A stretch of 64,000 nucleotides of DNA, from positions 37,443 through 101,442 of the forward strand of contig JAGDBO010000003.1 of assembly GCA_017959005.1 (NCBI GenBank), given 5' to 3'. Origin of the DNA: Bacteroidales bacterium. GTDB lineage: Bacteria > Bacteroidota > Bacteroidia > Bacteroidales > UBA932. Below are positions 18,517 through 27,595 of the stretch, in pieces; positions within the stretch are counted from its first letter, which is position 1; every line of letters starts with the position of its first letter. The notes under the pieces are model-generated. The model was given only the letters and a program-made list of their open reading frames with translations. It did no database searches and was not told where the DNA came from. Made by a program: the position numbers and the translations under genes.

Positions 18517-19656
18517 ATGACAACATATCATTTTCTTCAACTATACTGGTGGGCAATAGTCTCCCTGTTGGGAGCGGTGCTCGTCTTTCTGACATTCGTT
18601 CAGGGCGGTCAGACTCTGCTCTGGGGAACCGCTAAGAATGAGGATGAAAAGAGGATTCTCCTTACCATATTCGGCCATAAGTGGGAACTCACCTTTACCA
18701 CTCTGGTAACATTCGGAGGTGCTGCATTTGCATCATTTCCACTATTTTACTCCACCAGCTTCGGCGGAGCATACTGGCTCTGGATTCTTATTCTGCTCTC
18801 CTTTGTAATTCAATCTTTCTCATACGAGTTCCGTTCAAAGGAGCGTAACCTTTTGGGTAAGAAGACTTACGAGACATTCCTAATGATTAACGGAATTGTG
18901 GGAACTATACTCTTGGGTGTTGCGGTTGCAACCTTCATCTCCGGAGGAAACTATGCAATGGACAAGATGAACATAACAACCGGTTCCTCCAACATTATCT
19001 CCTACTGGACCAATAACTACAGAGGTTTAGAGTTGATTTTCAAGCCTTTCAATCTGCTGCTCGGCGTTGTGGTATTCCTTGCCGCAAGAACTTTGGGTCT
19101 GCTCTTTACCTTCAACCAGTGCTCAAAGATGGAGGGAGATGCCGCCAAAAACCTGGCAGATAGGGCACTATCCAAGGTCAAGGTTACAGGCACAGGATTC
19201 GTTCTCTTCTTTGTTGCCTTTGTTGTATGCCTCTTCCTTACAACCGGATACAGAGTTGATACTGCCAGTGACTCCTTTAACGGTATTAACGGACCTATAG
19301 TGGCGGAGAAGTATGCATATCTTCATAATATGCTCAATCAGTGGTGGATTGCCGCAATCTTCCTGGTTGGAGTTGTGCTTGTTCTGGCAGCTCTGATCAG
19401 AACAATGTTCAAGGAGAAGAGCTCATTCTATCTTACAGGCCTGGGAGTTGTAATGGCAGTTTTTGCTATTCTTCTGACCGTGGGTTTTGCAGATATGGCA
19501 TACTTCCACTCTCTCTATGACATTAACTCTTCACTTACCTTATATAACAGTTCTTCAAGTCTATACACGCTCAGAACAATGGCCTGGGTATCACTGGCAG
19601 TTCCGTTTGTGATACTCTATATTGCATACGTTTGGCGTAAAATGACTCAAAAGTAA
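18517..19656 (+). CDS. cydB: Cytochrome bd ubiquinol oxidase subunit II
   Basis: 379 residues with eight or nine predicted membrane helices. The start MTTYHFLQLYWWAIVSLLGAVLVFLTFVQGGQTLL and the segment YEFRSKERNLLGKKTYE are typical of CydB, which stabilises subunit I. It is 26 bases after cydA. The TAA stop shares its final A with the ATG of the next gene (TAATG), coupling cydB to the symporter. Confidence 0.95.
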   Translation: MTTYHFLQLYWWAIVSLLGAVLVFLTFVQGGQTLLWGTAKNEDEKRILLTIFGHKWELTFTTLVTFGGAAFASFPLFYSTSFGGAYWLWILILLSFVIQSFSYEFRSKERNLLGKKTYETFLMINGIVGTILLGVAVATFISGGNYAMDKMNITTGSSNIISYWTNNYRGLELIFKPFNLLLGVVVFLAARTLGLLFTFNQCSKMEGDAAKNLADRALSKVKVTGTGFVLFFVAFVVCLFLTTGYRVDTASDSFNGINGPIVAEKYAYLHNMLNQWWIAAIFLVGVVLVLAALIRTMFKEKSSFYLTGLGVVMAVFAILLTVGFADMAYFHSLYDINSSLTLYNSSSSLYTLRTMAWVSLAVPFVILYIAYVWRKMTQK

Positions 19657-20831
19657 TGAGTAGTAGAAAGTTTCACTTTGGTTTGCTTCCGAGGGTGATA
19701 GTTGCAATTGCCCTCGGAATCCTTTGTTCGTTGTTTTTTCCGGTGGCTCTCACAAGAGTCTTCATCACATTCGGTTCTCTATTCAGCAACTTCCTCTCCT
19801 TCATTATTCCTCTTCTGATTCTGGGACTTGTTGCCCCGGGAATTGCGGAGATGGGTAGGGGAGCTGGAAAGCTTCTGATTATTACGGTATTATTGGCTTA
19901 CGGCTCAACACTTTGTGCCGGCTACTTCTCCTATTTCTCCTGCCAGTTTACCTTCCCTCACATTCTTGTTCCGGATGCCTCATTTGCAGATGTTGTTTTA
20001 AATCAGTCAACTGACCTTAAACCCTTCTTTACCATAGAGATGGCTCCTGTATTCGGAGTTATGACCGCACTCGTTCTGGCATTTGTTCTGGGAATAGGAA
20101 TAGCATACTCTGATTCACCAACTCTGCTGAACGTACTTAAGGATTTCAGGCACATTATAGACCTGGTAATCAAGAACGTGATAATTCCTCTGCTGCCTTT
20201 CTTCATCTTTGCTATTTTCCTTGAACTTGGAGCGGAAGGGCAGGTAAGAATGATTCTGAAACTCTTCATTAAGGTCATATTTGTGATCTTTATAATCCAC
20301 ATTCTATTCCTTCTCATACAGTTCTGCATTGCCGGAGCCATATCACGCAAGAACCCTATAAAGGCCTTAATCACAATGCTTCCGGCATACTTTACCGCCC
20401 TGGGAACGCAGTCTTCTGCCGCTACCATTCCGGTTACGTTGGAGCAGACAAGAAAGAACGGTGTGGACTTTGGAATCTCCTCATTTACAGTACCGCTCTG
20501 TGCCACCATCCACCTGGCGGGCAGCACTTTAAAGATAGTTGCCTGTGCCTACGCCATTATGTATATGCTCGGAATGGACATCAACATAGGGCTTTACACC
20601 GGCTTTATCTTTATGCTGGGTATCACGATGGTTGCCGCCCCGGGCGTTCCCGGTGGAGCTATTATGGCCGCTCTTGCCGTGCTGCAGCAGGTACTGGGCT
20701 TTGACGCTACTCTCCAAGCCCTTATGATTGCACTCTATATCACGATGGACAGCTTTGGCACCGCCTGCAATGTAACCGGTGACGGTGCTATAGCACTTAT
20801 CGTTGATAAGATATACAAACGTAAGAATTAA
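19656..20831 (+). CDS. Dicarboxylate/amino acid:cation symporter (DAACS family)
   Basis: 391 residues, 8-10 membrane segments plus two re-entrant loops. Key motifs are modified but recognisable: LGTQSSAATIPVTLEQ for the serine-rich first hairpin, PLCATIHLAGST, AAPGVPGGAIM for the second hairpin, and MDSFGTACNVTGDGAIALI for the substrate and Na+ site of TM8 (usually D..RT..NV.GD; here the Arg is Gly). Loss of that Arg, which contacts the substrate side-chain carboxylate in aspartate transporters, suggests a neutral amino acid as substrate, as in SstT/ASCT-like members. Last gene of the cyd operon. Confidence 0.88.
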   Translation: MSSRKFHFGLLPRVIVAIALGILCSLFFPVALTRVFITFGSLFSNFLSFIIPLLILGLVAPGIAEMGRGAGKLLIITVLLAYGSTLCAGYFSYFSCQFTFPHILVPDASFADVVLNQSTDLKPFFTIEMAPVFGVMTALVLAFVLGIGIAYSDSPTLLNVLKDFRHIIDLVIKNVIIPLLPFFIFAIFLELGAEGQVRMILKLFIKVIFVIFIIHILFLLIQFCIAGAISRKNPIKALITMLPAYFTALGTQSSAATIPVTLEQTRKNGVDFGISSFTVPLCATIHLAGSTLKIVACAYAIMYMLGMDINIGLYTGFIFMLGITMVAAPGVPGGAIMAALAVLQQVLGFDATLQALMIALYITMDSFGTACNVTGDGAIALIVDKIYKRKN

Positions 20832-20850
20832 CTGATTTTGAAGGGAAAGA

Positions 20851-20878
20851 AAAAGGGGATGATTGCTCACCCCCTTTA
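20851..20878 (-). terminator. Terminator between rny and the symporter
   Basis: Minus strand: AAAGGGG pairs with CCCCTTT across a 12-base loop and is followed by a T-rich tract. It lies between two convergent genes and could work both ways, but the T-run is better on the minus strand, ending rny. Confidence 0.6.
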
Positions 20879-20897
20879 AACTTGTTTTGTGCGTTTG

Positions 20898-22439
20898 CTA
20901 CTTAGCAAAGGCAACAGAGCGGGATTCGCGGATGACGGTGATCTTTACCTGACCCGGGTAAGTCATCTCGTTTTGGATCTTCTTGGCTATCTCTGCGGAG
21001 AGCATCTCAATGTCTTTGTCTGAAACCTGCTCAGAACCAACAATTACGCGGAGCTCTCTGCCGGCCTGAATAGCGTAGGTCTTGGTAACGCCAGGGTAGG
21101 AGAGAGCAATGTTCTCCATATCCTTGAGACGCTTGATATAGCTCTCAATAACCTCTCTTCTTGCACCAGGTCTTGCACCGGAGATAGCATCTGCAACCAT
21201 AACGAGAGGGGAGATAAGGGAAGTCATCTCAATCTCCTCATGGTGAGCACCTATGGCGTTGCAAATCTCAGGTTTCTCCTTGTATTTCTCAGCCATGCGC
21301 ATACCGAGCATTGCGTGTGGAAGTTCAGGATCCTCATCAGATACTTTTCCAATATCGTGAAGCAGACCGGCTCTCTTGGCAATCTTGGCATTAAGACCGA
21401 GCTCTGAAGCCATTGTAGCACAGATGTTTGCAACCTCTCTGGAGTGCTGGAGAAGGTTCTGTCCGTAAGATGAACGGTACTTCATTCTTCCTACGAGCTT
21501 TACAAGTTCAAGGTTAAGACCGTGAATACCAAGGTCTATGCAGGTACGCTTACCTGTCTCAAGAATCTCGTCATCCAGCTGTTTTTTTACCTTTTCAACA
21601 ACCTCCTCAATTCTTGCAGGGTGAATTCTGCCGTCTGCAACGAGCTGATGCAGAGCAAGACGCGCAACTTCTCTGCGTACAGGATCAAATGCTGAGAGTA
21701 GGATTGCCTCAGGGGTATCGTCTACTACAATCTCAACACCGGTAGCCGCCTCAAGGGCACGGATGTTTCTACCCTCTCTACCAATGATTCTACCCTTAAT
21801 TTCATCATTGTCTATGTTGAAGACTGTAACTGCATTCTCAATGGCAATTTCAGGAGCTGTGCGCTGGATAGTGTTGATAACTATTCTCTTAGCCTCCTTG
21901 GATGCACTCAGGCGGGCCTCATCCATAACATCGTTGATATAGGCCTGTGCATCTGTTCTGGCCTCTGCTCTCATAGCCTCAACCAGATGTTTTTTAGCCT
22001 CTTCCGCGCTCATTCCGGCAATGTTCTCCATCTGGAGAATCTCCTGCTGGCGCATCTTCTCATACTCGTCTATCTTCTTGGAAACGAGCTCTGTCTGAGC
22101 CTTCAGGTTGTTGCGGATAGCTTCAATCTCTCTCTCCTTACGGCCAATCTCATTTGTCTGCTGGGTAAGAACCAGTTCCTTCTGCTTAATCTTGTTCTCC
22201 TGCTCACGAATCTGATTGTTCTTGTTGTTTATGTACTGCTCGTGTTCACTCTTGAGCTGCAGGAATTTCTCTTTAGCCTGGAAAATTTTCTCCTTCTTGA
22301 TATCCTCTCCGGCCTTTTCAGCCTCTTGGAGGATCTTGGATTTTCTTCCCTTGAGAACTATAGGACGTACAATTATGAATCCTATGAGTAATCCCAAGAT
22401 GAAAGCTCCAATGCAATAAATAATAGTTGTCTCTGTCAT
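20898..22439 (-). CDS. rny: Ribonuclease Y
   Basis: 513 residues. Membrane-anchored endoribonuclease that starts mRNA decay. One N-terminal transmembrane helix (about 5-25, [19 protein letters not shown]) is followed by a long coiled coil (about 30-190), a KH domain ([20 protein letters not shown]) and an HD domain ([26 protein letters not shown]). The upstream 220 bases contain the 6S RNA gene, and zapA lies beyond it. Confidence 0.96.
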   Translation of the reverse strand: MTETTIIYCIGAFILGLLIGFIIVRPIVLKGRKSKILQEAEKAGEDIKKEKIFQAKEKFLQLKSEHEQYINNKNNQIREQENKIKQKELVLTQQTNEIGRKEREIEAIRNNLKAQTELVSKKIDEYEKMRQQEILQMENIAGMSAEEAKKHLVEAMRAEARTDAQAYINDVMDEARLSASKEAKRIVINTIQRTAPEIAIENAVTVFNIDNDEIKGRIIGREGRNIRALEAATGVEIVVDDTPEAILLSAFDPVRREVARLALHQLVADGRIHPARIEEVVEKVKKQLDDEILETGKRTCIDLGIHGLNLELVKLVGRMKYRSSYGQNLLQHSREVANICATMASELGLNAKIAKRAGLLHDIGKVSDEDPELPHAMLGMRMAEKYKEKPEICNAIGAHHEEIEMTSLISPLVMVADAISGARPGARREVIESYIKRLKDMENIALSYPGVTKTYAIQAGRELRVIVGSEQVSDKDIEMLSAEIAKKIQNEMTYPGQVKITVIRESRSVAFAK

Positions 22440-22462
22440 AATTTGGAACGTTTATATAAAAA

Positions 22463-22644
22463 AGCCACCGGAAGGACCGTTTTCGGAAAAATCTTAATAA
22501 TTAAGATTTGGGCTCTCTCTCAGACGCTGGCTTCCAACGTCTCAAAATGAAATCCCCTTGCGGGTAACCTAGGCCTGTCATTGTCTGCATAATGAGCCCG
22601 GTATTGTTTTAGTGTTGATTTTCGCAAAGAGCCTTCCGATGGCT
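22463..22644 (-). ncRNA. ssrS: 6S RNA (SsrS)
   Basis: About 182 nt between zapA and rny, transcribed on the minus strand. The two ends pair over 13 bp: the complement of 22632-22644 (AGCCATCGGAAGG) with that of 22463-22475 (CCTTCCGGTGGCT), all Watson-Crick except one G-U. Inside is a large, mostly unpaired A-rich region holding a small hairpin at about 22490-22508 on the 3' side, then an inner arm closed by GGGCTC/GAGCCC (22594-22599 with 22509-22514) with two hairpins, one with a GCAA loop. A run of six T follows the 3' end. Length, closing stem, central bubble and zapA neighbourhood fit 6S RNA, which binds the housekeeping RNA polymerase. Confidence 0.82.
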
Positions 22645-22659
22645 AAGCTGTCTTGTTGT

Positions 22660-22962
22660 CTACTTGTTTTGCTGGAGATATTCAGCTATTTGGGAGTTGA
22701 TCTCTCTAAGAGATTGCATAGATTCTTCCATATCCGTCTCTTTTCTCAAAGAGGCCATAACAAGTTTGATCATCACTGCAATAAGCGTTTTGTTATAGTC
22801 TGACGAAGCACCGTCTCTGGTCTTTCGGAATGATTCTATCTCTTTGTTGATAAGTTCCTCAGTCTTCTGAAGAAGGTTGGCCTCTGACGGAGAGCAATTG
22901 TAGGTAAGCGAAATGCCGTCTATCATAACCGTAACCTGTATATTGCTTTTTTTCAGTGCCAT
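22660..22962 (-). CDS. zapA: Cell division protein ZapA
   Basis: 100 residues from ATG at 22962. ZapA bundles FtsZ filaments. The N-terminal beta-strands (NIQVTVMIDGISLTYNC) are followed by NLLQKTEELINKEIESF and a long C-terminal coiled coil ending in Gln-rich EYLQQNK. The open frame reaches upstream to 22989, but those nine extra residues would overlap the previous gene and are not ZapA-like; the internal ATG leaves a 2-base gap. The 6S RNA gene follows about 15 bases downstream. Confidence 0.88.
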   Translation of the reverse strand: MALKKSNIQVTVMIDGISLTYNCSPSEANLLQKTEELINKEIESFRKTRDGASSDYNKTLIAVMIKLVMASLRKETDMEESMQSLREINSQIAEYLQQNK

Positions 22963-22964
22963 AA

Positions 22965-23267
22965 TCAGTCGTTCAAAAGTTGAATACACTTATCTATCTC
23001 CTTTATGATCTTACCCAGTCTTCTCTTTGCACGCTTGCCTGACGCCTCGTCCGTAGAGAGAAAGGCCTGTTTCAGCTCATAATGCTCCAGTTTCTTCTCT
23101 TGTTCAGTTAATTTATTTTTAGTGTTATGTAATTCAGTTTTAACTTTGGTAAGTTCCGCAAGGTATGATTCGGACTCGCTCTTTGCAACCTCATACTTCA
23201 TAACCAATTCCTGAATCAGTTTTTGAAGCTGGTCCAAAGTCTTCTCCGTTTCATTTCTTGTTGCCAT
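22965..23267 (-). CDS. Coiled-coil protein, ZapB-like partner of ZapA (putative)
   Basis: 100 residues, almost entirely coiled coil (about 5-72, rich in Glu, Lys, Leu and Gln), with a basic C-terminal segment (ASGKRAKRRLGKIIKEIDKCI). No enzymatic motif. It sits two bases upstream of zapA, so it is co-transcribed. Small coiled-coil genes next to zapA suggest a divisome role analogous to ZapB, but this rests on position and fold only. Confidence 0.7.
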   Translation of the reverse strand: MATRNETEKTLDQLQKLIQELVMKYEVAKSESESYLAELTKVKTELHNTKNKLTEQEKKLEHYELKQAFLSTDEASGKRAKRRLGKIIKEIDKCIQLLND

Positions 23268-23277
23268 ATACCGGATG

Positions 23278-23285
23278 CAAATTTA
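23278..23285 (-). promoter_or_regulatory. Bacteroidota -7 promoter element for coiled-coil gene, zapA, 6S RNA, rny
   Basis: Minus-strand TAAATTTG matches TAnnTTTG, ten bases upstream of the coiled-coil gene. No separate exact -7 element was found for the 6S RNA, so it may be processed from this transcript or use a degenerate promoter. Confidence 0.6.
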
Positions 23286-23295
23286 ATGAAATTTG

Positions 23296-23454
23296 CTAAT
23301 CTGCATATCCGCTGTAGTAATTAAATCCCTTTTTTAATCCGTTTAAAACCTGAGGCCAACGGATAATGATACCGATTAAGCAGATGAATCCTATAAGTAT
23401 CAAAGCCCTCATAGAAGGGTCCAAAGATTTCCACCAAGCAACTAATTTCTTCAT
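23296..23454 (-). CDS. 52-residue small membrane protein
   Basis: A short gene from ATG at 23454 to TAG at 23296-23298. Product: a charged/aromatic start (MKKLVAWWKSLDPSMR), one hydrophobic helix at about 17-32 (ALILIGFICLIGIIIR), then an amphipathic tail ending in NYYSGYAD. It begins two bases after the stop of the acyl-CoA synthetase gene and continues the same strand, so it is almost certainly in that operon. The single helix with basic N-terminus predicts an inner-membrane micropeptide. I do not recognise a named family. Confidence 0.68.
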   Translation of the reverse strand: MKKLVAWWKSLDPSMRALILIGFICLIGIIIRWPQVLNGLKKGFNYYSGYAD

Positions 23455-23456
23455 AC

Positions 23457-25397
23457 TCACTTCTTTATTCTAATTCTTGCGCCCGCCACAATTGTCTGAT
23501 TCTCATCTCCGAAGAGAGGATTCAATTCCAACTCTTCAATCTCAGGTGCAGCAATACAGAGAGCGGATACTCTACGTATTGCATCGTTGAATGTTATCTG
23601 GTTTACACCCTCCTGACCACGGTAACCCTTGAGGATAGGGTAGGCCTTCAATGACTCTATCATTTTATCTGCCTCCTGAGCTGAAACCGGTGCAAGGCAA
23701 TATGTTATATCCTCCATTACATCTGCGAATATACCTCCCAGGGAGCAGAGAATAAGAGGAGAAAAATTCTCTTTTCTTACCGCCCTTATGAATAGCTCGG
23801 TAAAGTTTTCATCCTGCATAGGCTGAACTATAAAGCCTGTAACCCCCTCAATATTACTCATTCTCTCATATTCTGAGCGGAGCGTGTGCTCATCTGAAAT
23901 GTTAAGGGAGACACCGTCCACCTCTGTTTTGTGAAGAGGCCCCACAACCTTGAGTACTACAGGATAACCAATGCTTATTGCGGCGTTGACAACATCCTCT
24001 TCAGAGAGTGCAACAACCTGTCTTATACGGTTGATTCCGCTGGCATCCAATAATTGCTCCACCATAAAAGGAGACATCCATCCATCGGGAGATTCATCTA
24101 TCACTCTCTTTATAAGGTATTTGTCTATAGCAGGAGTGCTTTTGTCCTGATTAGGCAGAGTAGATTTGATAACTTTTGCAAGGGCTCTTCCGAAAACCAC
24201 TTCATCCGAGAAGGATATTCCGCCTCTGGAGTGGAATTCGTTAATATACTCCTGATAAGATGATTCTGAGGAGAATAGGGGATAAACAGGCTTACTTGTC
24301 CTGTCAATTACGCGGAAGATTACGTTGGATATTTCAGAGACATCACTCATTCCCTTTCCTCCAAAAATCACCACAGTAGCATCACTATTGGGATCATTGT
24401 CATATTTCTCTATCAATGAGGAGATCTGGCCGGCTGTCTTTCCAAAATTATAATCTTCAAAGAAGATATTCGGAACCGTTACTCCGCTCTGTTTGAAAAC
24501 ATCTGAGAGCATTACCGCCGGACCTCCGGCCTGAGTGAGAATTGTGATTCTCTCTCCCATTGGTTTACCCTTGGAGAGAATTGCCGCAATTATAAGCATT
24601 TCCTCTCTTCCGTAAGCCCTTATTATACCGCACTTTGTAAAGAGAGCGTTTACAACTTTGGTTGGAGAAGCCAATATGCCCACAATGTGCGCCCCTTTGG
24701 ATATCAGTGAATGACAATGGTTCATCATTGAAACAGAGTCATATACCTTTTCAATGTTAAGGGCAATCACCTTACCCTTGCAATCTTTCCAATTATCATC
24801 CATCCAGGCCAGTATATCCTCCTGAGTGGTTTGTTGGCTATATCCCACGGAATAGACTCCGGATATCTTGACTCCGTATTTAGGGGCTGATTCCACAAAA
24901 AAGGAGATAAGAGTTCTGGAAGAGGAGATAATCTCAACAGAACCGTCACTCCTGAGCAAAGTCCTTGTATAGAGACCGCTATAGTTGGAGTTTGCAATTC
25001 CTGATGAATTAGGTCCTATAAGAGTGACTGAGAAGGTGTTGCATATTTCATTGATTCTCTCCTTAACTTGATCTTCATTCAGGTGTGAGGAGGAAATTAC
25101 GTCTGAGTAGACAATTATTGCCTTGCAACTCTTCTTTTCACACAGAATCTCTATCTGTAACAGACAATCACCGTTGTCATCTGCAATTATGGCCAAGTCC
25201 GTATCCGGAATATCCATAAGGCTTTTGAATGAACGGATACCCTGGATTGTTGACTCTTTATTGCTGATGGGGAATATATTGCCTCTAAAATTACTGATAA
25301 TAAGATTCTTAATCAGGCTGCCTCCGGGCGTTGCAATATCATTGGAAGCACCTATGACCGCTATACTTGATGGATTTATTAACTCTTTGGTTACCAT
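23457..25397 (-). CDS. Acyl-CoA synthetase (NDP-forming), fused alpha-beta acetate-CoA ligase type
   Basis: 646 residues, slightly shorter than the usual 680-720. N-terminal CoA-binding Rossmann domain (SSIAVIGASNDIATPGGSL), succinyl-CoA-ligase-like domains (GPNSSGIAN; TILTQAGGPAVMLSD), and a C-terminal ATP-grasp domain from about residue 425 (LLDASGINRI, YPVVLKVVGPLHKTEVDGV, FIVQPM, ELELNPL). These enzymes convert acyl-CoA plus ADP plus Pi to acid and ATP. The region that should hold the phosphorylated His reads GAHIVGILAS instead of SHTGSLAG, so it is diverged although a His remains. Likely works with acyl-CoA from IorAB; substrate unknown. Confidence 0.85.
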   Translation of the reverse strand: MVTKELINPSSIAVIGASNDIATPGGSLIKNLIISNFRGNIFPISNKESTIQGIRSFKSLMDIPDTDLAIIADDNGDCLLQIEILCEKKSCKAIIVYSDVISSSHLNEDQVKERINEICNTFSVTLIGPNSSGIANSNYSGLYTRTLLRSDGSVEIISSSRTLISFFVESAPKYGVKISGVYSVGYSQQTTQEDILAWMDDNWKDCKGKVIALNIEKVYDSVSMMNHCHSLISKGAHIVGILASPTKVVNALFTKCGIIRAYGREEMLIIAAILSKGKPMGERITILTQAGGPAVMLSDVFKQSGVTVPNIFFEDYNFGKTAGQISSLIEKYDNDPNSDATVVIFGGKGMSDVSEISNVIFRVIDRTSKPVYPLFSSESSYQEYINEFHSRGGISFSDEVVFGRALAKVIKSTLPNQDKSTPAIDKYLIKRVIDESPDGWMSPFMVEQLLDASGINRIRQVVALSEEDVVNAAISIGYPVVLKVVGPLHKTEVDGVSLNISDEHTLRSEYERMSNIEGVTGFIVQPMQDENFTELFIRAVRKENFSPLILCSLGGIFADVMEDITYCLAPVSAQEADKMIESLKAYPILKGYRGQEGVNQITFNDAIRRVSALCIAAPEIEELELNPLFGDENQTIVAGARIRIKK

Positions 25398-25416
25398 TAT
25401 TTCTCTCTTTGTCCAA

Positions 25417-25424
25417 CAAATTTA
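25417..25424 (-). promoter_or_regulatory. Bacteroidota -7 promoter element for the acyl-CoA synthetase
   Basis: Minus-strand TAAATTTG matches TAnnTTTG, 19 bases upstream of the ATG at 25397. Confidence 0.58.
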
Positions 25425-25479
25425 TAAAAAGAAGAAAAGAGTATGAATTATTTTGTAACTTCACACTCAAATATAATCT

Positions 25480-26745
25480 ATGGCAACAATTCATATAAAG
25501 AACGTTCTCCTGGATGGCAAAGAGAGAGATATCCTTATCAAAGGAGAACGGATAGAGAAGATAGCCTCATCAATTGAGCCGGAAAAAACGCCTGATCTTA
25601 AAGTAATTGACGGAAGCGGCAAGGCGGTTATCCCAGGCTTTGCCAATATGCATACACATGCCGCTATGACAATGATGAGAGGGGCTGAGGAGGATTCCAA
25701 ACTGAAGGATTGGCTTCAGGCAATTTGGAAGATGGAAGCTCATTTGGATGATGAGCTTGTTTACTACGGAACTCTTCTGGCCTGCGTGGAGATGATAAAA
25801 TCCGGTACAACTCTCTATAACGATCAATATTTCTATATTAAATCCGCTGTCAAGGCATCAAACGAGATGGGACTCAGAAGCCGCCACTGCGCTGTTTTTC
25901 TGGATCTTGGAGATAAAGATAGGATAATGCAGCAGAGAGAGTCCTGCCAGAAGATGTATGAAGAGTCTCTATTGTGGGGAGATTTGGCAACCTTTGACGT
26001 GGGAATCCATTCAATCTACACGGTATCTGAGGAGAATATAATCTGGGCAAAAGAGTTTGCTAGAAAGCATAACAAGTTCATTCACCTCCACCTGGCTGAG
26101 ACGGCACAGGAGAGACTGGAGAGTTTCAGAAAGCACAGATGCTCGCCAATTGCATATCTGAATGATTTGGAGCTCTTCTCAAAGAAGGTGATTGCGGCAC
26201 ACTGCTGCTGGATAGACGAGAATGATGTTGAAGTACTTGGCAATAACCATGTTAATATTGCTCACAATATAAATTCAAACCTCAAACTCTCTTCCGGATA
26301 TAAATTCAAATTCCAGGAGTTGGAAAGTGCAGGTGCGAATATCTGTTTGGGAACGGACGGAGTGGCATCCTCAAACAATCTGGATATGCTGGAGGCAATG
26401 AAGACCACCGCACTGGTTCAGAAGGCATGGCGTAAAGATCCTAGCACAATCACTCTTAAACAGTTGATAGCAAGCGCTACATCAAACGGTTACAAGGCTT
26501 ACGGTCTTAACGGCGGTAAGATTAAAGAGGGGGCTTTGGCGGATCTGAACATAATTGACATTGACAATGTCTACTTTACACCGAACATAAACTTTGAGGC
26601 AAACCTTATCTATTCCGCCCATTCGGATTGCGTTCAGACAGTTATCTGCAACGGCCGCATTCTTATGGAAAACAGATATATAGAGAGGGAAAGAGAGATT
26701 CTGGAAGCAGTCAGAAGACTCTATCACAAGCTTCGTAAAGATTGA
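25480..26745 (+). CDS. Amidohydrolase, MTA/SAH deaminase-like (TrzA/chlorohydrolase group)
   Basis: 421 residues. Metal-dependent deaminase of the amidohydrolase superfamily. Ligands: HTH at 58-60 in ANMHTHAAM, HLHLAET, AAHCCWIDE and GTDGVASSNN with its Asp. The overall pattern is that of 5-methylthioadenosine/S-adenosylhomocysteine deaminases, which convert the adenine moiety to hypoxanthine. The purine nucleoside phosphorylase gene follows 21 bases downstream and could cleave the inosine product, supporting purine and methylthio-ribose salvage. Guanine or other aminohydrolase activity is not excluded. Confidence 0.86.
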   Translation: MATIHIKNVLLDGKERDILIKGERIEKIASSIEPEKTPDLKVIDGSGKAVIPGFANMHTHAAMTMMRGAEEDSKLKDWLQAIWKMEAHLDDELVYYGTLLACVEMIKSGTTLYNDQYFYIKSAVKASNEMGLRSRHCAVFLDLGDKDRIMQQRESCQKMYEESLLWGDLATFDVGIHSIYTVSEENIIWAKEFARKHNKFIHLHLAETAQERLESFRKHRCSPIAYLNDLELFSKKVIAAHCCWIDENDVEVLGNNHVNIAHNINSNLKLSSGYKFKFQELESAGANICLGTDGVASSNNLDMLEAMKTTALVQKAWRKDPSTITLKQLIASATSNGYKAYGLNGGKIKEGALADLNIIDIDNVYFTPNINFEANLIYSAHSDCVQTVICNGRILMENRYIEREREILEAVRRLYHKLRKD

Positions 26746-26766
26746 AATTTATAAAAACAGCACAAT

Positions 26767-27594
26767 ATGTTAGAAATAGAAGTTAAAATTCATGAGGCCG
26801 CTTCATTCGTAAAGGAGAAAATAGGTGATTATAAGCCTGTTGCCGGTATCATACTGGGAAGCGGACTGGGATCTTTGGCTGAGAAGATTCTGGATGCGGT
26901 TATAATTCCTTACAAGGATATCCCTAACTTCCCGGTTTCCACAGCCGTAGGCCATAAGGGAAACCTCATCATAGGAAAATTAGGCGGTAAAGTTGTAGTC
27001 TGCATGCAGGGCCGTATCCATTACTATGAGGGATATACAATGCAGCAAGTAACAATGGGTGTGAGAGTTATGAAACTGCTGGGCGTGGAGTACCTGCTTG
27101 TTTCCTGCGCTTGCGGAGGTCTTAATCCGACATTCAGAGTTGGAGACATTATGGCCATTGAGGATCATATAAACTTCCTTCCTAACCCTCTGATTGGTCC
27201 TAACCTGGATTCCTTTGGAACAAGGTTCCCGGATATGAGCCACCCTTATGACTCCAGACTTATCTCCATTGCAAAGGAGATTGCTCTTCAGAACGGATTT
27301 GTCCTTAAGACAGGAACTTACGTAGCCGGTTCCGGCCCTTCATACGAGACCAAAGCAGAGTATAAATATATGCACTTTATTGGAGGTGATGCAGTTGCAA
27401 TGTCTACTATTCCTGAGGTTATTGTTGCAAGACACTGCGGCATAAACGTCTTTGGAGTCTGCATTATTACCAATGAATCTGCAGATACTGCCAATGAAGA
27501 GTATAAGAATGACGAACAGGATGTTATAAAGGCTGCAGACGCTGCTGTTTCCAGAATGACAGTCCTATTTACAACTCTCATTTCCAAGTTGTAA
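26767..27594 (+). CDS. Purine-nucleoside phosphorylase
   Basis: 275 residues, trimeric PNP family. It splits (deoxy)inosine/guanosine with phosphate. [14 protein letters not shown] (28-41) is the phosphate-binding loop; [18 protein letters not shown] and [11 protein letters not shown] follow; [18 protein letters not shown] and ITNESAD provide the base-specific Asn. It lies between the deaminase and a metallo-hydrolase in a tight plus-strand group (1-base gap downstream). Confidence 0.94.
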   Translation: MLEIEVKIHEAASFVKEKIGDYKPVAGIILGSGLGSLAEKILDAVIIPYKDIPNFPVSTAVGHKGNLIIGKLGGKVVVCMQGRIHYYEGYTMQQVTMGVRVMKLLGVEYLLVSCACGGLNPTFRVGDIMAIEDHINFLPNPLIGPNLDSFGTRFPDMSHPYDSRLISIAKEIALQNGFVLKTGTYVAGSGPSYETKAEYKYMHFIGGDAVAMSTIPEVIVARHCGINVFGVCIITNESADTANEEYKNDEQDVIKAADAAVSRMTVLFTTLISKL

Positions 27595-27595
27595 T

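Noticed and set aside
22505-22608. Short hairpin RNA (about 100 nt) closed by GGGCTC/GAGCCC alone
   Set aside because: The longer 13-bp pairing outside it shows that this is the inner arm of a 182-nt RNA.
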